Counted from the stretch's first letter, positions 8,290-17,337 are shown. The stretch: 43,120 bases of DNA from Marmoricola sp. (GCF_025965085.1 NZ_JAOPXP010000037.1:1-43120), one strand, 5' to 3'. A program made the numbers and translations. Notes: generated by a model not told the origin, from the sequence alone.

Positions 8290-9050
8290 CGGTCCCCGTC
8301 CTCGACGTGCGCGGACTGGCCCACGCCTACCCCGACGGCAACCAGGCGCTGTTCGGGGTGGACCTGCACGTCCACGAGGGGGAGCGGGTCGCCCTGCTCG
8401 GTCCCAACGGTGCCGGGAAGACCACGCTGGTGCTGCACCTCAACGGCATCCTGACCGCCGGTGCGGGCACCGTCGCGGTCTCCGGGATGCCGGTGGAGAA
8501 GGCCAACCTCAAGGAGATCCGCCGCCGCGTCGGCATCGTCTTCCAGGACCCCGACGACCAGCTGTTCATGGCCACCGTGCGCCAGGACGTGGCGTTCGGC
8601 CCCGCGAACCAGGGCCTGCGCGGCGAGGAGCTCGACGCCCGGGTGATGGCGGCGCTGGATCAGGTCGGGATGGGGGAGTACGCCGACCGCCCGCCGCACC
8701 ACCTCTCCTTCGGCCAGCGGCGTCGGGTGGCCGTGGCGACGGTGCTGGTGATGGAGCCCGAGATCCTGGTGCTCGACGAGCCCTCCTCCAACCTCGACCC
8801 GGCGTCGCGGCGCGAGCTGGCCGACATCCTGCGCTCGCTCGACGTGACCGTGCTGATGGTCACCCACGACCTGCCCTACGCCCTCGAGCTGTGCCCCCGG
8901 TCCGTCGTACTCCACGACGGGCAGGTGGTGGCCGACGGCAGGACCTACGACCTGCTCACGGACCCCGAGCTGATGCGCCGCCACCGCCTGGAGCTGCCGT
9001 TCGGGTTCGATCCGGCGACCATCCCCGGCATTGGTAACCTTCCAGCCTGA
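8286..9050 (+). CDS. cbiO: ECF transporter ATP-binding subunit CbiO
   Basis: A 254-residue ATPase powering the importer. It has Walker A GPNGAGKTT (residues 39-47), Q-loop VFQDPDDQLF (typical of ECF ATPases), signature LSFGQRRR, Walker B ILVLDEPSSNLDP and an H-loop VTHDL. The start ATG overlaps the cbiQ stop (ATGA), fixing the reading. It closes the four-gene operon cbiM-PDGLE-cbiQ-cbiO. Confidence 0.95.
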   Translation: MTVPVLDVRGLAHAYPDGNQALFGVDLHVHEGERVALLGPNGAGKTTLVLHLNGILTAGAGTVAVSGMPVEKANLKEIRRRVGIVFQDPDDQLFMATVRQDVAFGPANQGLRGEELDARVMAALDQVGMGEYADRPPHHLSFGQRRRVAVATVLVMEPEILVLDEPSSNLDPASRRELADILRSLDVTVLMVTHDLPYALELCPRSVVLHDGQVVADGRTYDLLTDPELMRRHRLELPFGFDPATIPGIGNLPA

Positions 9051-9108
9051 ATGCCCGTCCTCGCCCGAGGGCACGGCCGCACGCGTGACCGAGAAGGAGC
9101 CAAGGACT

Positions 9109-9354
9109 GTGTCCGACCAGGTGTCGTCCCTCGAGAACGAGATCGAGCAGACTCGTGAGCGCCTCGGCGCCACGATCGACCAGCTCGTCCATCGCGCCAG
9201 CCCCAAGACGGTCGCGCGGCGTGAGATCGCCTCGGTGAAGGCCTACTTCGTGGACCCCAGCGGGGCTCCTCGCCAGGACAACATCCTCAAGGTTGCCGGC
9301 GGTGTGGCGGGGGTCGTCGTCCTGTTCGCGATCGTGCGCAAGCTCGTCAGGTGA
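9109..9354 (+). CDS. DUF3618 family membrane-anchored small protein
   Basis: An 81-residue protein beginning SDQVSSLENEIEQTRERLGATIDQL, the hallmark of DUF3618. One hydrophobic helix sits at the C-terminus (about residues 58-75), followed by a basic end (RKLVR). The GTG at 9109 is preferred because GAAGGAG lies about 10 bp upstream; an in-frame GTG at 9085 is possible. DUF3618 proteins accompany envelope stress proteins in actinobacteria, but the molecular role is unknown. It overlaps the GroES-like gene by GTGA. Confidence 0.82.
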   Translation: MSDQVSSLENEIEQTRERLGATIDQLVHRASPKTVARREIASVKAYFVDPSGAPRQDNILKVAGGVAGVVVLFAIVRKLVR

Positions 9355-9719
9355 TCAACCGCAGCATCGCGGAGGTCGGTGGTGCGACAGGGGCCGCCGG
9401 TGACAAGGCCGCGATCCGCATGCTGCACGACCGCGTGCTGGTGGCGGTCGACCTCGAGCAGGGGGAGCGCCGCTCCAGCGGTGGCATCCTGATCCCGGCG
9501 ACGGCCGCCATGGGCGCCCGCCGGCTGGCCTGGTGCCGGGTCGTCGCCGTCGGGCCGCACGTCCGCTCGATCGAGGTGGACGACCGCGTGCTGTTCGACC
9601 CCGAGGAGAAGGCCGAGGTCGAGGTGGCCGGCGAGCTCTACGTCGTGCTGCGGGAACGTGACGTCCACGCCGTGGCGGCCGAGCGTCTCGGTGAGAGCCA
9701 CACCGGTCTCTACCTCTAG
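9351..9719 (+). CDS. GroES-like (Cpn10 fold) protein
   Basis: A 122-residue protein with Cpn10 features: MLHDRVLVAVDLEQGERRSSGGILIPATA (including the GGI mobile-loop segment) and YVVLRERDVHAV at the end. Authentic GroES is about 97 residues and pairs with groEL. This one has an extra N-terminus and replaces the conserved central KVGDxVLF-type segment with IEVDDRVLFDPEEKAEVEV. No groEL is nearby. It starts in the stop of the DUF3618 gene, so the two are probably co-translated. It may be a paralogous co-chaperone. Confidence 0.8.
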   Translation: MINRSIAEVGGATGAAGDKAAIRMLHDRVLVAVDLEQGERRSSGGILIPATAAMGARRLAWCRVVAVGPHVRSIEVDDRVLFDPEEKAEVEVAGELYVVLRERDVHAVAAERLGESHTGLYL

Positions 9720-9724
9720 CGCCG

Positions 9725-11824
9725 CTAGGACTGCGCCTGGCTGGTGCGCCGGACGGGACGTGCCGACCGGGTCTCGGGTACGACGGGCCGCGCATCGACC
9801 AGCGGGACGGTGAACACGAAGGTCGTGCCCTCGCCCGGGAGTGACTCGAACTCGATGCGACCGTTGTGGGCCTCCGCGATGGACCGGACGATGTGCAGCC
9901 CGAGTCCGGTGCCCTGGATGGCGTGCTCGGTGGCGAGCGAGGACCTGAAGAACCGCTGGAACAGCCGGTCCTGCTCTTCGAGCGGGATTCCCATGCCGGT
10001 GTCGGCGACGCGCAGCTGGGCCACGTCGCCCGTCACTGCGAGGCTGACGTCCACGGTGCCCCCTGCGCCGGTGAACTTCACCGCGTTGCTGACGAGGTTG
10101 AGCACCAGCCGCTCGAGGTAGGCGGGGTCGCCCTGGAGCGTCACCGGCTCGGGGGGAACCACGACGCCGAGGGTGACCCGACCCTTGTGGGCGGCGTGGC
10201 TGACCTCGTCGGTGGCCCCCCGCACGGCGGCGCGCAGGTCGGTCTCGACGCGCTCCAGGGACAGGCTTCCCTCCTCGACCCGGGCGAGGGTCAGGAGGTC
10301 TTCCACGAGGTGCAGGAGGCGGTCGCCGTTGCGGCCGATCCGCTCGACGAGCTGGTGCTGCTCGGGGGTCAGGTTCTCGGACAGGTCGTCGGCGAGCAGC
10401 TCGGTGTAGCCGACGATGCTGGTCAGCGGCGTACGCAGCTCGTGGCTCACCGCCGAGACGAACTCGCCCTTGGCGCGGTCGAGCTCGAGCATGCGCTGGT
10501 TCGTCTCGCGCTCCTTGTCCAGGGCGAACACCAGTGCCTGCTCGGCGGCCCGGCGGTCGGTCACGTCCCGCACGACGCTGAGGTAGCTCAGGGGCCGGCC
10601 ATCGTCGTCGCGCACCGCCGTCACGCTCAGGGAGACGGTCAGCCTGCTGCCGTCGCGGCGTACGTAGGTCCAGTCCCGGGTGTCCTGCTCGGCGTCCCCG
10701 CGCTCGACCGGACCGGTCACCGCGCGGTAGCCCGCGGTGGTGCCGAGCTCCTCGGCGCGCGCGGCCAGCTCGCGCCTCTCGTGGAACGGCACGGGGGTGA
10801 TGCGTCCGACCACCTCCTCGCCGCTGTAGCCGAGGAGCTGCTCGGCCCCGGGGCTGAACCAGGTGACCAGGCCGTCGAGGTCGGTGGCGATGAACGCCGT
10901 ACCGCTGGCGGAGTCCAGGAGCTGGCTGAGCTGTAGCTCGTTCTCGCGGTTGCGGCGGACGGACTCGCGCAGATGCCCCATCGCCACCGAGAAGGCGACG
11001 GAGGTGACGGCGCCGACGGCGACGAAGGTCTGGGAGCTGGCGGCGATGTCCAGGGCGCTCGAGTCCGAGGTGACGACGCCGAAGGGGCCGCGTTGCAGCG
11101 CAGCGAGGACGGCCATGCCGACGGACATCGCCAGCAGCTCGAGGTTCGCCCAGCGGGAGGTGAAGCGGGCAGCAGCCCACATCAGCAGCGGCAGCAGCAG
11201 GAAGGCCACCGGCTCGGACGCGTCGGCGTTGACGCAGATGAACGCGCCGAGAGCGAGCAGGGCGAGGTGGCTGGCGATCTCCACCGCCGAGACCTTGACC
11301 TTCAGCCGGGTCTGTCGCATGACGAGGGGAAGGGCGACCGTCTGGGCGCCCAGGTGGGTGATGGCAACCCACAGGAACGGACGCCACAGATGCTCGGTGC
11401 CGCCGAGTCCCATCGCCGTGGCCAGGATCGCAGCGGCCGTGCAGCTGGCCACGGCGATTCCGAGAAGCCAGCGCCGGTAGTCGACCCAGGTGCGCAGCTG
11501 TGGACGTTCCAGCTCCGAGCCGGTGAGCCAGCGGACCACGATCAGCGCTTCCACGACGTTCGCCAGAGCGAAGCCGAACGCGAAGAACGGTGCCCGGCCG
11601 GCCACTACGCAGGCCGTGAGGAACAGCACGCCCGTGAGCGCGGCGAGAGCGCGCCTGTGCCGCGGTGGCGCCATGATGAGCATGACGGTGGTCAGGGCGG
11701 TCGCGGGCCAGGCGCGTGCCACCAGGTCGGGATCGGGCGCCATGCGCAGCGCGTGGACAGCAAGGAGCAAGGCAGACGTCGCCAGACCTGCGGTCAGCAG
11801 GGCGTTCGAGCGTGAGCCGTGCAC
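9725..11824 (-). CDS. Membrane sensor histidine kinase (MASE1-like, PAS, HisKA, HATPase)
   Basis: A 699-residue kinase. The first 280 residues hold about eight hydrophobic segments, resembling MASE1-type sensory domains. Then come a PAS domain (LLDSASGTAFIATDLDGLVTWF, ending SYLSVVRDVTDR), a dimerisation domain with phospho-acceptor His461 in SHELRTPL, and an ATPase domain with N box NLVSNAVKF, G1 DTGMGIP and G2 GTGLGLHIV. No response regulator is adjacent, so its partner is unknown. The GTG at 11824 is chosen because upstream residues do not look like protein. It converges with the GroES-like gene, 5 bp apart. Confidence 0.9.
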   Translation of the reverse strand: MHGSRSNALLTAGLATSALLLAVHALRMAPDPDLVARAWPATALTTVMLIMAPPRHRRALAALTGVLFLTACVVAGRAPFFAFGFALANVVEALIVVRWLTGSELERPQLRTWVDYRRWLLGIAVASCTAAAILATAMGLGGTEHLWRPFLWVAITHLGAQTVALPLVMRQTRLKVKVSAVEIASHLALLALGAFICVNADASEPVAFLLLPLLMWAAARFTSRWANLELLAMSVGMAVLAALQRGPFGVVTSDSSALDIAASSQTFVAVGAVTSVAFSVAMGHLRESVRRNRENELQLSQLLDSASGTAFIATDLDGLVTWFSPGAEQLLGYSGEEVVGRITPVPFHERRELAARAEELGTTAGYRAVTGPVERGDAEQDTRDWTYVRRDGSRLTVSLSVTAVRDDDGRPLSYLSVVRDVTDRRAAEQALVFALDKERETNQRMLELDRAKGEFVSAVSHELRTPLTSIVGYTELLADDLSENLTPEQHQLVERIGRNGDRLLHLVEDLLTLARVEEGSLSLERVETDLRAAVRGATDEVSHAAHKGRVTLGVVVPPEPVTLQGDPAYLERLVLNLVSNAVKFTGAGGTVDVSLAVTGDVAQLRVADTGMGIPLEEQDRLFQRFFRSSLATEHAIQGTGLGLHIVRSIAEAHNGRIEFESLPGEGTTFVFTVPLVDARPVVPETRSARPVRRTSQAQS

Positions 11825-12237
11825 GAGCCTCGTCCTTGTCGTCGGGTGAGTCGGTTCGGTGGTTCCAGCCAAGGTTTCCGAGCACCCTGCGTCGCCCCGA
11901 CCGTAGGGGAGATTTCGGACCTCGTACGTCGTATGGACCAATTTATGACGCGGGTAGCACGGTACCCGGGGCCGGGCAACGCTGATCCGCAGAGTGTCGG
12001 TGAACCTCACCGTGAAGACGGACCCGGGGCTCGGGGCGGGGTGGCGCTGATCCGGGGGGGGTGCGAGACCGCTCGGACAGCTGCCGCGGGCGAGGTCGAT
12101 GTCCGAGGACTCATCCTGGTCTCCGGGACGCCACATGGCCGGGCACCCCGATGGGTGCCCGGCCATGTGGCGCACTCAGATCTGGTCGAGCCTCAGGTAG
12201 CACTCGAGGGGACGACCGTCTCCGGCCCGGGCTGCAC
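11825..12237. other. Non-coding stretch upstream of the kinase
   Basis: About 413 bp with no gene supported. It should contain the kinase promoter (minus strand) and the 3' end of the transcript from 12696. The only strong structure seen is the perfect hairpin at 12131-12170. The region around 11920-11950 is locally A/T-richer (ACCAATTTATGACG), a plausible promoter zone. Confidence 0.5.
12131..12170. terminator. 40-nt perfect hairpin, likely terminator
   Basis: Two exact 18-nt arms (CCACATGGCCGGGCACCC and its complement) flank a CGAT loop. It lies about 68 bp past the stop of the minus-strand gene at 12238, fitting an intrinsic terminator without a T-run. Confidence 0.65.
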
Positions 12238-12696
12238 CTAGCTGGTCGGGCCGGTGTGGCCGGGGTCTGGTCGGTTGCCCCTCTGGCGATCGCCGCTCTG
12301 CGTGTCCGGGCCGGGCTCCTCGGCACGGTGGCCGGGGGCGCCGTCGAGGTTGGGCCGGTAGTCGTCGGAGCGATGGTCGACGTCCGGGTCGAGCCGATCG
12401 GCCTCGCGGACGGCGTCCTCCTGCTGGGCGCGCGTCTGGTCGTAGGACGTGCGCTCCTGGGCCGCACGGGCGTCGAGCGTGTCGGCCTGGGCGCGGGCAC
12501 GCTCGGCCTCGGCCTCGGCCTCACGGGCCCGGGCCTCCTGCTCCTTCTTGGTGGCGGCGGTCTGGGCGGCGTCCGAGCGCAGCTCACTGGCGCGCTCACG
12601 CGCGACCTGTTCCTTCTTCCGCTTCGTGGCGACGGTGATCACCGCGGCCACCACGATGACGGCCAGGATGATCAGGATGATGATGACCCAGTTCAT
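12238..12696 (-). CDS. Hypothetical membrane-anchored coiled-coil protein
   Basis: A 152-residue protein. The N-terminus [19 protein letters not shown] is one membrane helix (residues 2-22), followed by a basic KRKK patch. A long Ala/Glu/Arg/Gln-rich stretch to about residue 105 is predicted coiled coil by its heptad-like composition, and the tail is polar, Asp/Arg/Pro-rich and probably disordered. The ATG at 12696 has GGGAG 7 bp upstream. The function is unknown; the shape suggests a membrane-tethered scaffold or envelope protein. Confidence 0.72.
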   Translation of the reverse strand: MNWVIIILIILAVIVVAAVITVATKRKKEQVARERASELRSDAAQTAATKKEQEARAREAEAEAERARAQADTLDARAAQERTSYDQTRAQQEDAVREADRLDPDVDHRSDDYRPNLDGAPGHRAEEPGPDTQSGDRQRGNRPDPGHTGPTS

Positions 12697-12836
12697 GGAT
12701 GCTCCCTGGTTGCGGCGCCCGCACCTCACGGGCGACTGGTTTCTCCCCTATGAGGACGTACCCGGCGCATGAGGCGTCGAAACCGTCGCCGCTCCCCGGT
12801 GCATCGTTGTGCCTGCCCGGGCCGCGTGGCAAACTG

Positions 12837-12858
12837 TTACTGACCGATCGGTCGGTAA
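12837..12858. promoter_or_regulatory. Palindromic TetR (PaaR-type) operator before paaA
   Basis: A 22-bp near-perfect palindrome: TTACTGACCGA followed by TCGGTCGGTAA. Only one symmetric position differs. It resembles the described corynebacterial PaaR site (ACCG and CGGT half-sites around a central CG). It ends 14 bp before the paaA start and would block the operon when bound. The likely ligand protein is the TetR encoded at 16714-17337. Confidence 0.75.
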
Positions 12859-12872
12859 TTATGGGAGGACCC

Positions 12873-13877
12873 ATGACGACGGCTCAGGACGAGGATCTGC
12901 TCGCCGGCTTCGAGGCCACCCTGGCGCGGCACGAGCGCATCGAGCCCCGCGACTGGATGCCGGAGCGGTACCGCCGCACCCTGGTCCGGCAGATCGCGCA
13001 GCACGCCCACTCGGAGATCATCGGCATGCAGCCCGAGGGCAACTGGATCACGCGGGCGCCTTCCTTGCGACGCAAGGCGATCCTGCTGGCCAAGGTGCAG
13101 GACGAGGCCGGCCATGGGCTCTACCTCTACTCCGCCTGCGAGACGCTCGGCACCTCCAGGCGCGAGCTGACCGAGATGCTGATCTCGGGGAAGCAGAAGT
13201 ACTCCTCGATCTTCAACTACCCGACGCTGTCGTACGCCGACGTCGGCACCATCGGCTGGCTGGTCGACGGCGCGGCCATCTGCAACCAGGTGCCGCTGTG
13301 CCGGACGTCGTACGGACCCTACGGTCGGTCGATGATCCGGATCTGCAAGGAGGAGTCCTTCCACCAGCGCCAGGGCTTCGAGCTGCTCGCGACGATGATG
13401 CGTGGCAGCGACGAGCAGCGGGCCATGGTCCAGGAGTCGGTCGACCGGTTCTGGTGGCCGGCGCTGATGATGTTCGGGCCGCCCGACGCCGAGTCGCCGA
13501 ACACCGCGCAGTCGATGGCGTGGGGCATCAAGCGCGACACGAACGACGAGCTCCGACAGAAGTTCGTCGACATGTCCGTGCCACAGGCCCGGGCGCTCGG
13601 CGTGACGCTGCCCGACCCCGACCTGGTGTGGAACCAGGAGCGAGGACACCACGACTTCGCTCAACCCGACTGGGAGGAGTTCGCTGCAGTGGTGGCGGGA
13701 GGCGGCCCGTGCAACGCCCAGCGCGTCGCCCACCGCCGAGAGGCGCACGAGAACGGCGCCTGGGTCCGCGAGGCCGCCGCGGCCTTCGCCGCCAGGCAGT
13801 TCCCGGTGGCTGAGGAGCCAGCCCCGGCGAGCGCCTCGAAACCACCCCAGGAGCAGGAGCAGGAGCGGGAGTCATGA
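12873..13877 (+). CDS. paaA: 1,2-phenylacetyl-CoA epoxidase catalytic subunit PaaA
   Basis: The di-iron catalytic subunit of the multicomponent monooxygenase that epoxidises phenylacetyl-CoA in aerobic phenylacetate degradation. The 334-residue protein has the ferritin-like helices with iron-ligand motifs: [13 protein letters not shown] (Glu and His) and [16 protein letters not shown] (ExxH). The ATG at 12873 has GGGAGGA 5 bp upstream. The last 30 residues are Pro/Glu/Gln-rich, an extension. It overlaps paaB by ATGA. Confidence 0.97.
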   Translation: MTTAQDEDLLAGFEATLARHERIEPRDWMPERYRRTLVRQIAQHAHSEIIGMQPEGNWITRAPSLRRKAILLAKVQDEAGHGLYLYSACETLGTSRRELTEMLISGKQKYSSIFNYPTLSYADVGTIGWLVDGAAICNQVPLCRTSYGPYGRSMIRICKEESFHQRQGFELLATMMRGSDEQRAMVQESVDRFWWPALMMFGPPDAESPNTAQSMAWGIKRDTNDELRQKFVDMSVPQARALGVTLPDPDLVWNQERGHHDFAQPDWEEFAAVVAGGGPCNAQRVAHRREAHENGAWVREAAAAFAARQFPVAEEPAPASASKPPQEQEQERES

Positions 13878-14167
13878 GCGAGATCCTGGACGAGTGGCCC
13901 CTCTACGAGATCTTCGTGCGGGGCAGGCGCGGGCTCAACCACGTCCACGTCGGCTCCCTGCACGCGGCCGACGACGAGATGGCGCTGCGGCACGCTCGCG
14001 ACGTCTACACCCGCCGCAATGAGGGAGTCAGCATCTGGGCGGTGCGGTCCGACGCGATCGCGGCGTCGAGCCCGGACGAGAAGGACCCGCTGTTCGCTCC
14101 CAGCTGCGACAAGGTCTACCGCCACCCGACCTTCTACGACATCCCCGAAGACGTCCCCCACATGTGA
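13874..14167 (+). CDS. paaB: 1,2-phenylacetyl-CoA epoxidase subunit PaaB
   Basis: A 97-residue small structural subunit of the epoxidase complex. The typical opening [24 protein letters not shown] and the segment [15 protein letters not shown] are visible. It overlaps paaA by 4 bp, is 7 bp before paaC, and belongs to the paaABCDE transcript. Confidence 0.96.
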   Translation: MSEILDEWPLYEIFVRGRRGLNHVHVGSLHAADDEMALRHARDVYTRRNEGVSIWAVRSDAIAASSPDEKDPLFAPSCDKVYRHPTFYDIPEDVPHM

Positions 14168-14174
14168 GCGCCTG

Positions 14175-15113
14175 ATGACCCCGGCCGACGACTTCCACGA
14201 CTCCGCGTACGACGGGCTCCTGGACCACCACACCGTCGCGGACGACTCCCAATGGGCGTTCGGGACCGAGTTCGAGGATCCGCTGGCAGGGGTGGACACG
14301 ACTGTCCCGGCCGGCGAGGACCCGCACGCGCTGGCGGCGTACTGCCTGATGATCGGGGACGACGCACTCGTCAATGCCCACCGCCTCTCGGAGTGGTGCA
14401 GCCGGGCGCCCGACCTCGAGGAGGACATCGCGCTCGCCAACATCGCGCTGGACCTGCTCGGTCAGGCGCGGCTGCTGCTGGCGCGGGCGGCGACCGCCTC
14501 CCCGGACGTGGTGCCCCCGCTCCCGCCCGGGTCGCCGGTGCCACCAGAGGATGCGCTGGCGTTCTTTCGTGACGACGCGGCCTTCCGCAACGTACGTCTG
14601 GTCGAGGGGGACAACGGGGACTTCGCGGTGACGATCGTCCGCCTGCTCCTCTTCTCCACCTGGCGGCTGGCGCTGCTCGAGCGGCTCCAGTCGTCGCGTG
14701 ACCAGGTGCTCGCCGCCGTCGCGGCGAAGGGCGTCAAGGAGGTCACCTACCACCGCGACTACGCGGCCCGGTGGTTCCTCACACTGTCGCGAGGGACCGA
14801 GGAGTCGCGCTCGCGAGTGCTCGCCGGACTCGACGCGGTGTGGCGGTTCCACGACGAGCTGTTCGTGCCGACCCGGATCGAGGCATCGTTGGCCGACTCG
14901 GGGGTCGGCGTGGATCCGGCGACGGTCGCCGAAGAGGTGGCGGGGCTGCTCGACGAGGTGTTCTCGGTGAGCGGCGTGGACCGGCCGGACCTGCCCCAGG
15001 TCGGTGCGGTCGCCGGCGGCAGGGGACGCGACGGCCGCCATACCGAGGCCTTCTCACACCTGCTGGCGGAGATGCAGTCCGTGGCCCGCGCGCACCCGAG
15101 TGGACGGTGGTGA
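14175..15113 (+). CDS. paaC: 1,2-phenylacetyl-CoA epoxidase subunit PaaC
   Basis: A 312-residue structural partner of PaaA with a ferritin-like fold lacking a full metal site. Family segments AAYCLMIGDDALVNAHRLSEWC, ALDLLGQARLLL and VKEVTYHRDYAARWFL are present. The first 45 residues before DPHALAAY are a longer, acidic leader than usual. The start is the ATG at 14175; the stop overlaps paaD (GTGA). Confidence 0.95.
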   Translation: MTPADDFHDSAYDGLLDHHTVADDSQWAFGTEFEDPLAGVDTTVPAGEDPHALAAYCLMIGDDALVNAHRLSEWCSRAPDLEEDIALANIALDLLGQARLLLARAATASPDVVPPLPPGSPVPPEDALAFFRDDAAFRNVRLVEGDNGDFAVTIVRLLLFSTWRLALLERLQSSRDQVLAAVAAKGVKEVTYHRDYAARWFLTLSRGTEESRSRVLAGLDAVWRFHDELFVPTRIEASLADSGVGVDPATVAEEVAGLLDEVFSVSGVDRPDLPQVGAVAGGRGRDGRHTEAFSHLLAEMQSVARAHPSGRW

Positions 15114-15616
15114 GCGTGGAGACGACCATGCGCGAGGTCCGCGCCCTCGCCGCCTCGGTCACGGACCCGGAGATGCCGATGCTCACGCTCGAGGACCTCG
15201 GCGTGCTGCGGTCGGTGTCCGTGGAGGATGACGGCCTGGTCGTGGTGACGATCACGCCCACCTACTCGGGCTGTCCGGCCATGGCCACGATGCGCGACGA
15301 CCTGGTGCATCGTCTCGCGGACCACGGACTGCGGGCCGTCGTCCGGGTGAGCCTGGCGCCTGCCTGGTCCAGCGACTGGATCACACCGCGCGGGCGGCAG
15401 CTGCTCGCGCAGCACGGCATCTCGGCGCCTCTGGCCGTGCCACCGAGGAGCGGGCCGGTGCCGATCGCGCTGCGGCCGCTCCCGCGCGACCTGACCTGCC
15501 CCCGATGCGGCAGCGACGGCGTCGTGCTGGCCTCGGAGTTCGGTCCCACGGCGTGCCGGGCGATGTACGGCTGCACCGACTGCCTGGAGTCCTTCGAGCA
15601 CGTGAAGGAGATCTGA
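15110..15616 (+). CDS. paaD: PaaD, DUF59-domain assembly protein for phenylacetyl-CoA epoxidase
   Basis: A 168-residue protein needed for epoxidase activity, thought to help iron-sulfur assembly. It has a DUF59/MIP18-like part (VTDPEMPMLTLEDLGVL, with PTYSGCPA as the conserved Cys motif) and a C-terminal four-Cys zinc-ribbon-like part (CPRCGSDGV and YGCTDCLE). The GTG at 15110 overlaps the paaC stop as GTGA and is preferred; GTG at 15116 and ATG at 15128 are alternatives. Confidence 0.94.
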   Translation: MSVETTMREVRALAASVTDPEMPMLTLEDLGVLRSVSVEDDGLVVVTITPTYSGCPAMATMRDDLVHRLADHGLRAVVRVSLAPAWSSDWITPRGRQLLAQHGISAPLAVPPRSGPVPIALRPLPRDLTCPRCGSDGVVLASEFGPTACRAMYGCTDCLESFEHVKEI

Positions 15617-16698
15617 TGGTCGCGGCCGTCACCGAGACCCGCACGCCGCGGGCGCCGTTCCACCTTCTGACGGTGGCGGCCGTCGACCGGCTGTGCGACG
15701 ACGCGGTCGCGGTCACCTTCGACGTGCCCGAAGCCCTCCGGTCCGCGTACGACTTCGAGGCGGGCCAGTCGCTGACCCTGCGACGGATGATCGACGGCGA
15801 GGATCACCGTCGTGACTACTCCATCTGCGCTCGGGTGGGGGAGCGGCCGCGCGTGGGTGTCCGGCTCATTCCGGGCGGCAGGTTCTCCCAGTGGCTGGTG
15901 CACGAGGTGCGGCCCGGAGACCGGGTGGAGGTGCAGACGCCGCGGGGCAGCTTCCGCGCCTCGCCGGACGGGGGTCGGCACCTGTGCATCGCCGCCGGTT
16001 CGGGGATCACCCCGATGCTGTCCATCGCCTCGACCGTGCTGACCCATCCCTCCTCCCGCGTGACCCTGCTCTACGGCAACCGGACCACGGCCTCGGTGAT
16101 GTTCGCCGAGGATCTGGCCGACCTCAAGAACAGGTACGGCGCGCGCTTCGACCTCACCCATGTGCTCTCGCGCGAGCCACGGGACGTCGAGCTGTTCTCC
16201 GGGCGGCTCGAGGCCTCCCGGCTTCGCCGCTTGCTCACGGCGCTGGTGCCCCTGCGCGCGGTCGACGACGTGTGGCTGTGCGGTCCGTTCGGGTTGATCA
16301 CCGGCGCCCGAGCCGTGCTGGAGGAGCTCGGGGTCCCGCGCGAGCGGGTGCACTTCGAGCTGTTCTACGTCGACGAGCCGCCCCCGGAGGTACGCCGCCC
16401 GGACGTCGTGGTGACGGGGGAGACCAGCAGCGTGACCGTCGTGGTCGACGGACGAAGCACGACCTCGGCGATGCCGAAGGACCAGTCGATCCTCGACTCC
16501 GCCCAGGTGATGCGGGCTGACCTGCCGTTCGCCTGCAAGGGCGGCGTGTGTGGCACCTGCCGGGCGCATCTGACCTGCGGTGAGGTCGACATGCGGCGCA
16601 ACTACGCGCTCCAGGACGACGAGGTCGAGCGTGGGTTCGTGCTCACCTGCCAGAGCCATCCCGTCTCCGACGAAGTGACGGTCGACTTCGACGCCTGA
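15616..16698 (+). CDS. paaE: 1,2-phenylacetyl-CoA epoxidase reductase PaaE
   Basis: The 360-residue reductase passes electrons from NAD(P)H through FAD and a 2Fe-2S cluster to PaaA. It has an FAD-binding motif (RRDYSIC), a nucleotide-binding motif (AAGSGITPMLSIA), WLCGPFGL, and a C-terminal plant-type ferredoxin domain with cluster cysteines CKGGVCGTC plus a distal Cys in VLTCQSHP. The start overlaps the paaD stop (TGATG). It is the last gene of the paa operon and converges with the TetR gene 15 bp away. Confidence 0.96.
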   Translation: MVAAVTETRTPRAPFHLLTVAAVDRLCDDAVAVTFDVPEALRSAYDFEAGQSLTLRRMIDGEDHRRDYSICARVGERPRVGVRLIPGGRFSQWLVHEVRPGDRVEVQTPRGSFRASPDGGRHLCIAAGSGITPMLSIASTVLTHPSSRVTLLYGNRTTASVMFAEDLADLKNRYGARFDLTHVLSREPRDVELFSGRLEASRLRRLLTALVPLRAVDDVWLCGPFGLITGARAVLEELGVPRERVHFELFYVDEPPPEVRRPDVVVTGETSSVTVVVDGRSTTSAMPKDQSILDSAQVMRADLPFACKGGVCGTCRAHLTCGEVDMRRNYALQDDEVERGFVLTCQSHPVSDEVTVDFDA

Positions 16699-16713
16699 CC
16701 GCCCGGAGCGCGT

Positions 16714-17337
16714 TCAGGCGGTGAGCCCGTCGAAGGCGAGATCGACGATGGCCCCGGAGAGCTCCGCGACGCTGACCGGCCCGTCGGGGCGGTACCACTC
16801 CACCAGCGAGTTGACCATGCCGAACACGAGCCGAGTGATCAGCTCCGGTGGGATGTCGACGCGCAGCGACCCCTCGTCCGCGGCCGCCCGCACCAGGCTC
16901 GCCAGCTTGTCATCGATGACGCGACGACGCTCCAGTGCGGCCAGCTCCACCTCGCTGTTCCCACGGACGCGCAGCAGCAGGGTGACGGCCGGCAGGTGGG
17001 CGACGAGGATCTCGACCGACTGGCGCACGGCGGTGCGGAGCCGCTCGTTGGCGCTGATCCCCGGCGCGCCGTTCGTGGCCTGGTCGATGGCGACCGAGAG
17101 GCCGTCGAGGGCCTCGTCCAGCGCCGCGGAGAGCAGCGCTTCCTTGCTGGGCACGTGGTGGTAGATCGCTGACTTGCTCAGTCCGAGCTCGCGGGCGAGG
17201 TCCCCGATGCTGGTCGCCTCGTAGCCCTGCCGGTTGAACACCTCGATCGCGCGGCGCAGCACCGTCGGGGCGTCGTACCCGGGGCGTCCTCGTCGTGGCG
17301 ACGGCTCGTCGAGCCGTGGTTCAGGCATGGGGCTCAT
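16714..17337 (-). CDS. TetR family regulator, probable PaaR
   Basis: A 207-residue TetR repressor. The N-terminal helix-turn-helix reads TSIGDLARELGLSKSAIYHHVPSKEALL, and the C-terminal ligand domain is the type seen in PaaR and acyl-CoA-responsive regulators (ERLRTAVRQSVEIL, FGMVNSLVEWYRPDGP). It lies next to paaE, and a matching operator precedes paaA, so repression relieved by phenylacetyl-CoA is the likely scheme (inference). The ATG at 17337 is chosen; ATG at 17328 is possible. Confidence 0.9.
   Translation of the reverse strand: MSPMPEPRLDEPSPRRGRPGYDAPTVLRRAIEVFNRQGYEATSIGDLARELGLSKSAIYHHVPSKEALLSAALDEALDGLSVAIDQATNGAPGISANERLRTAVRQSVEILVAHLPAVTLLLRVRGNSEVELAALERRRVIDDKLASLVRAAADEGSLRVDIPPELITRLVFGMVNSLVEWYRPDGPVSVAELSGAIVDLAFDGLTA

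Noticed and set aside
9243-11885. 880-residue frame on the minus strand over the kinase
   Set aside because: Same shadow effect; the kinase frame carries all recognisable domains.
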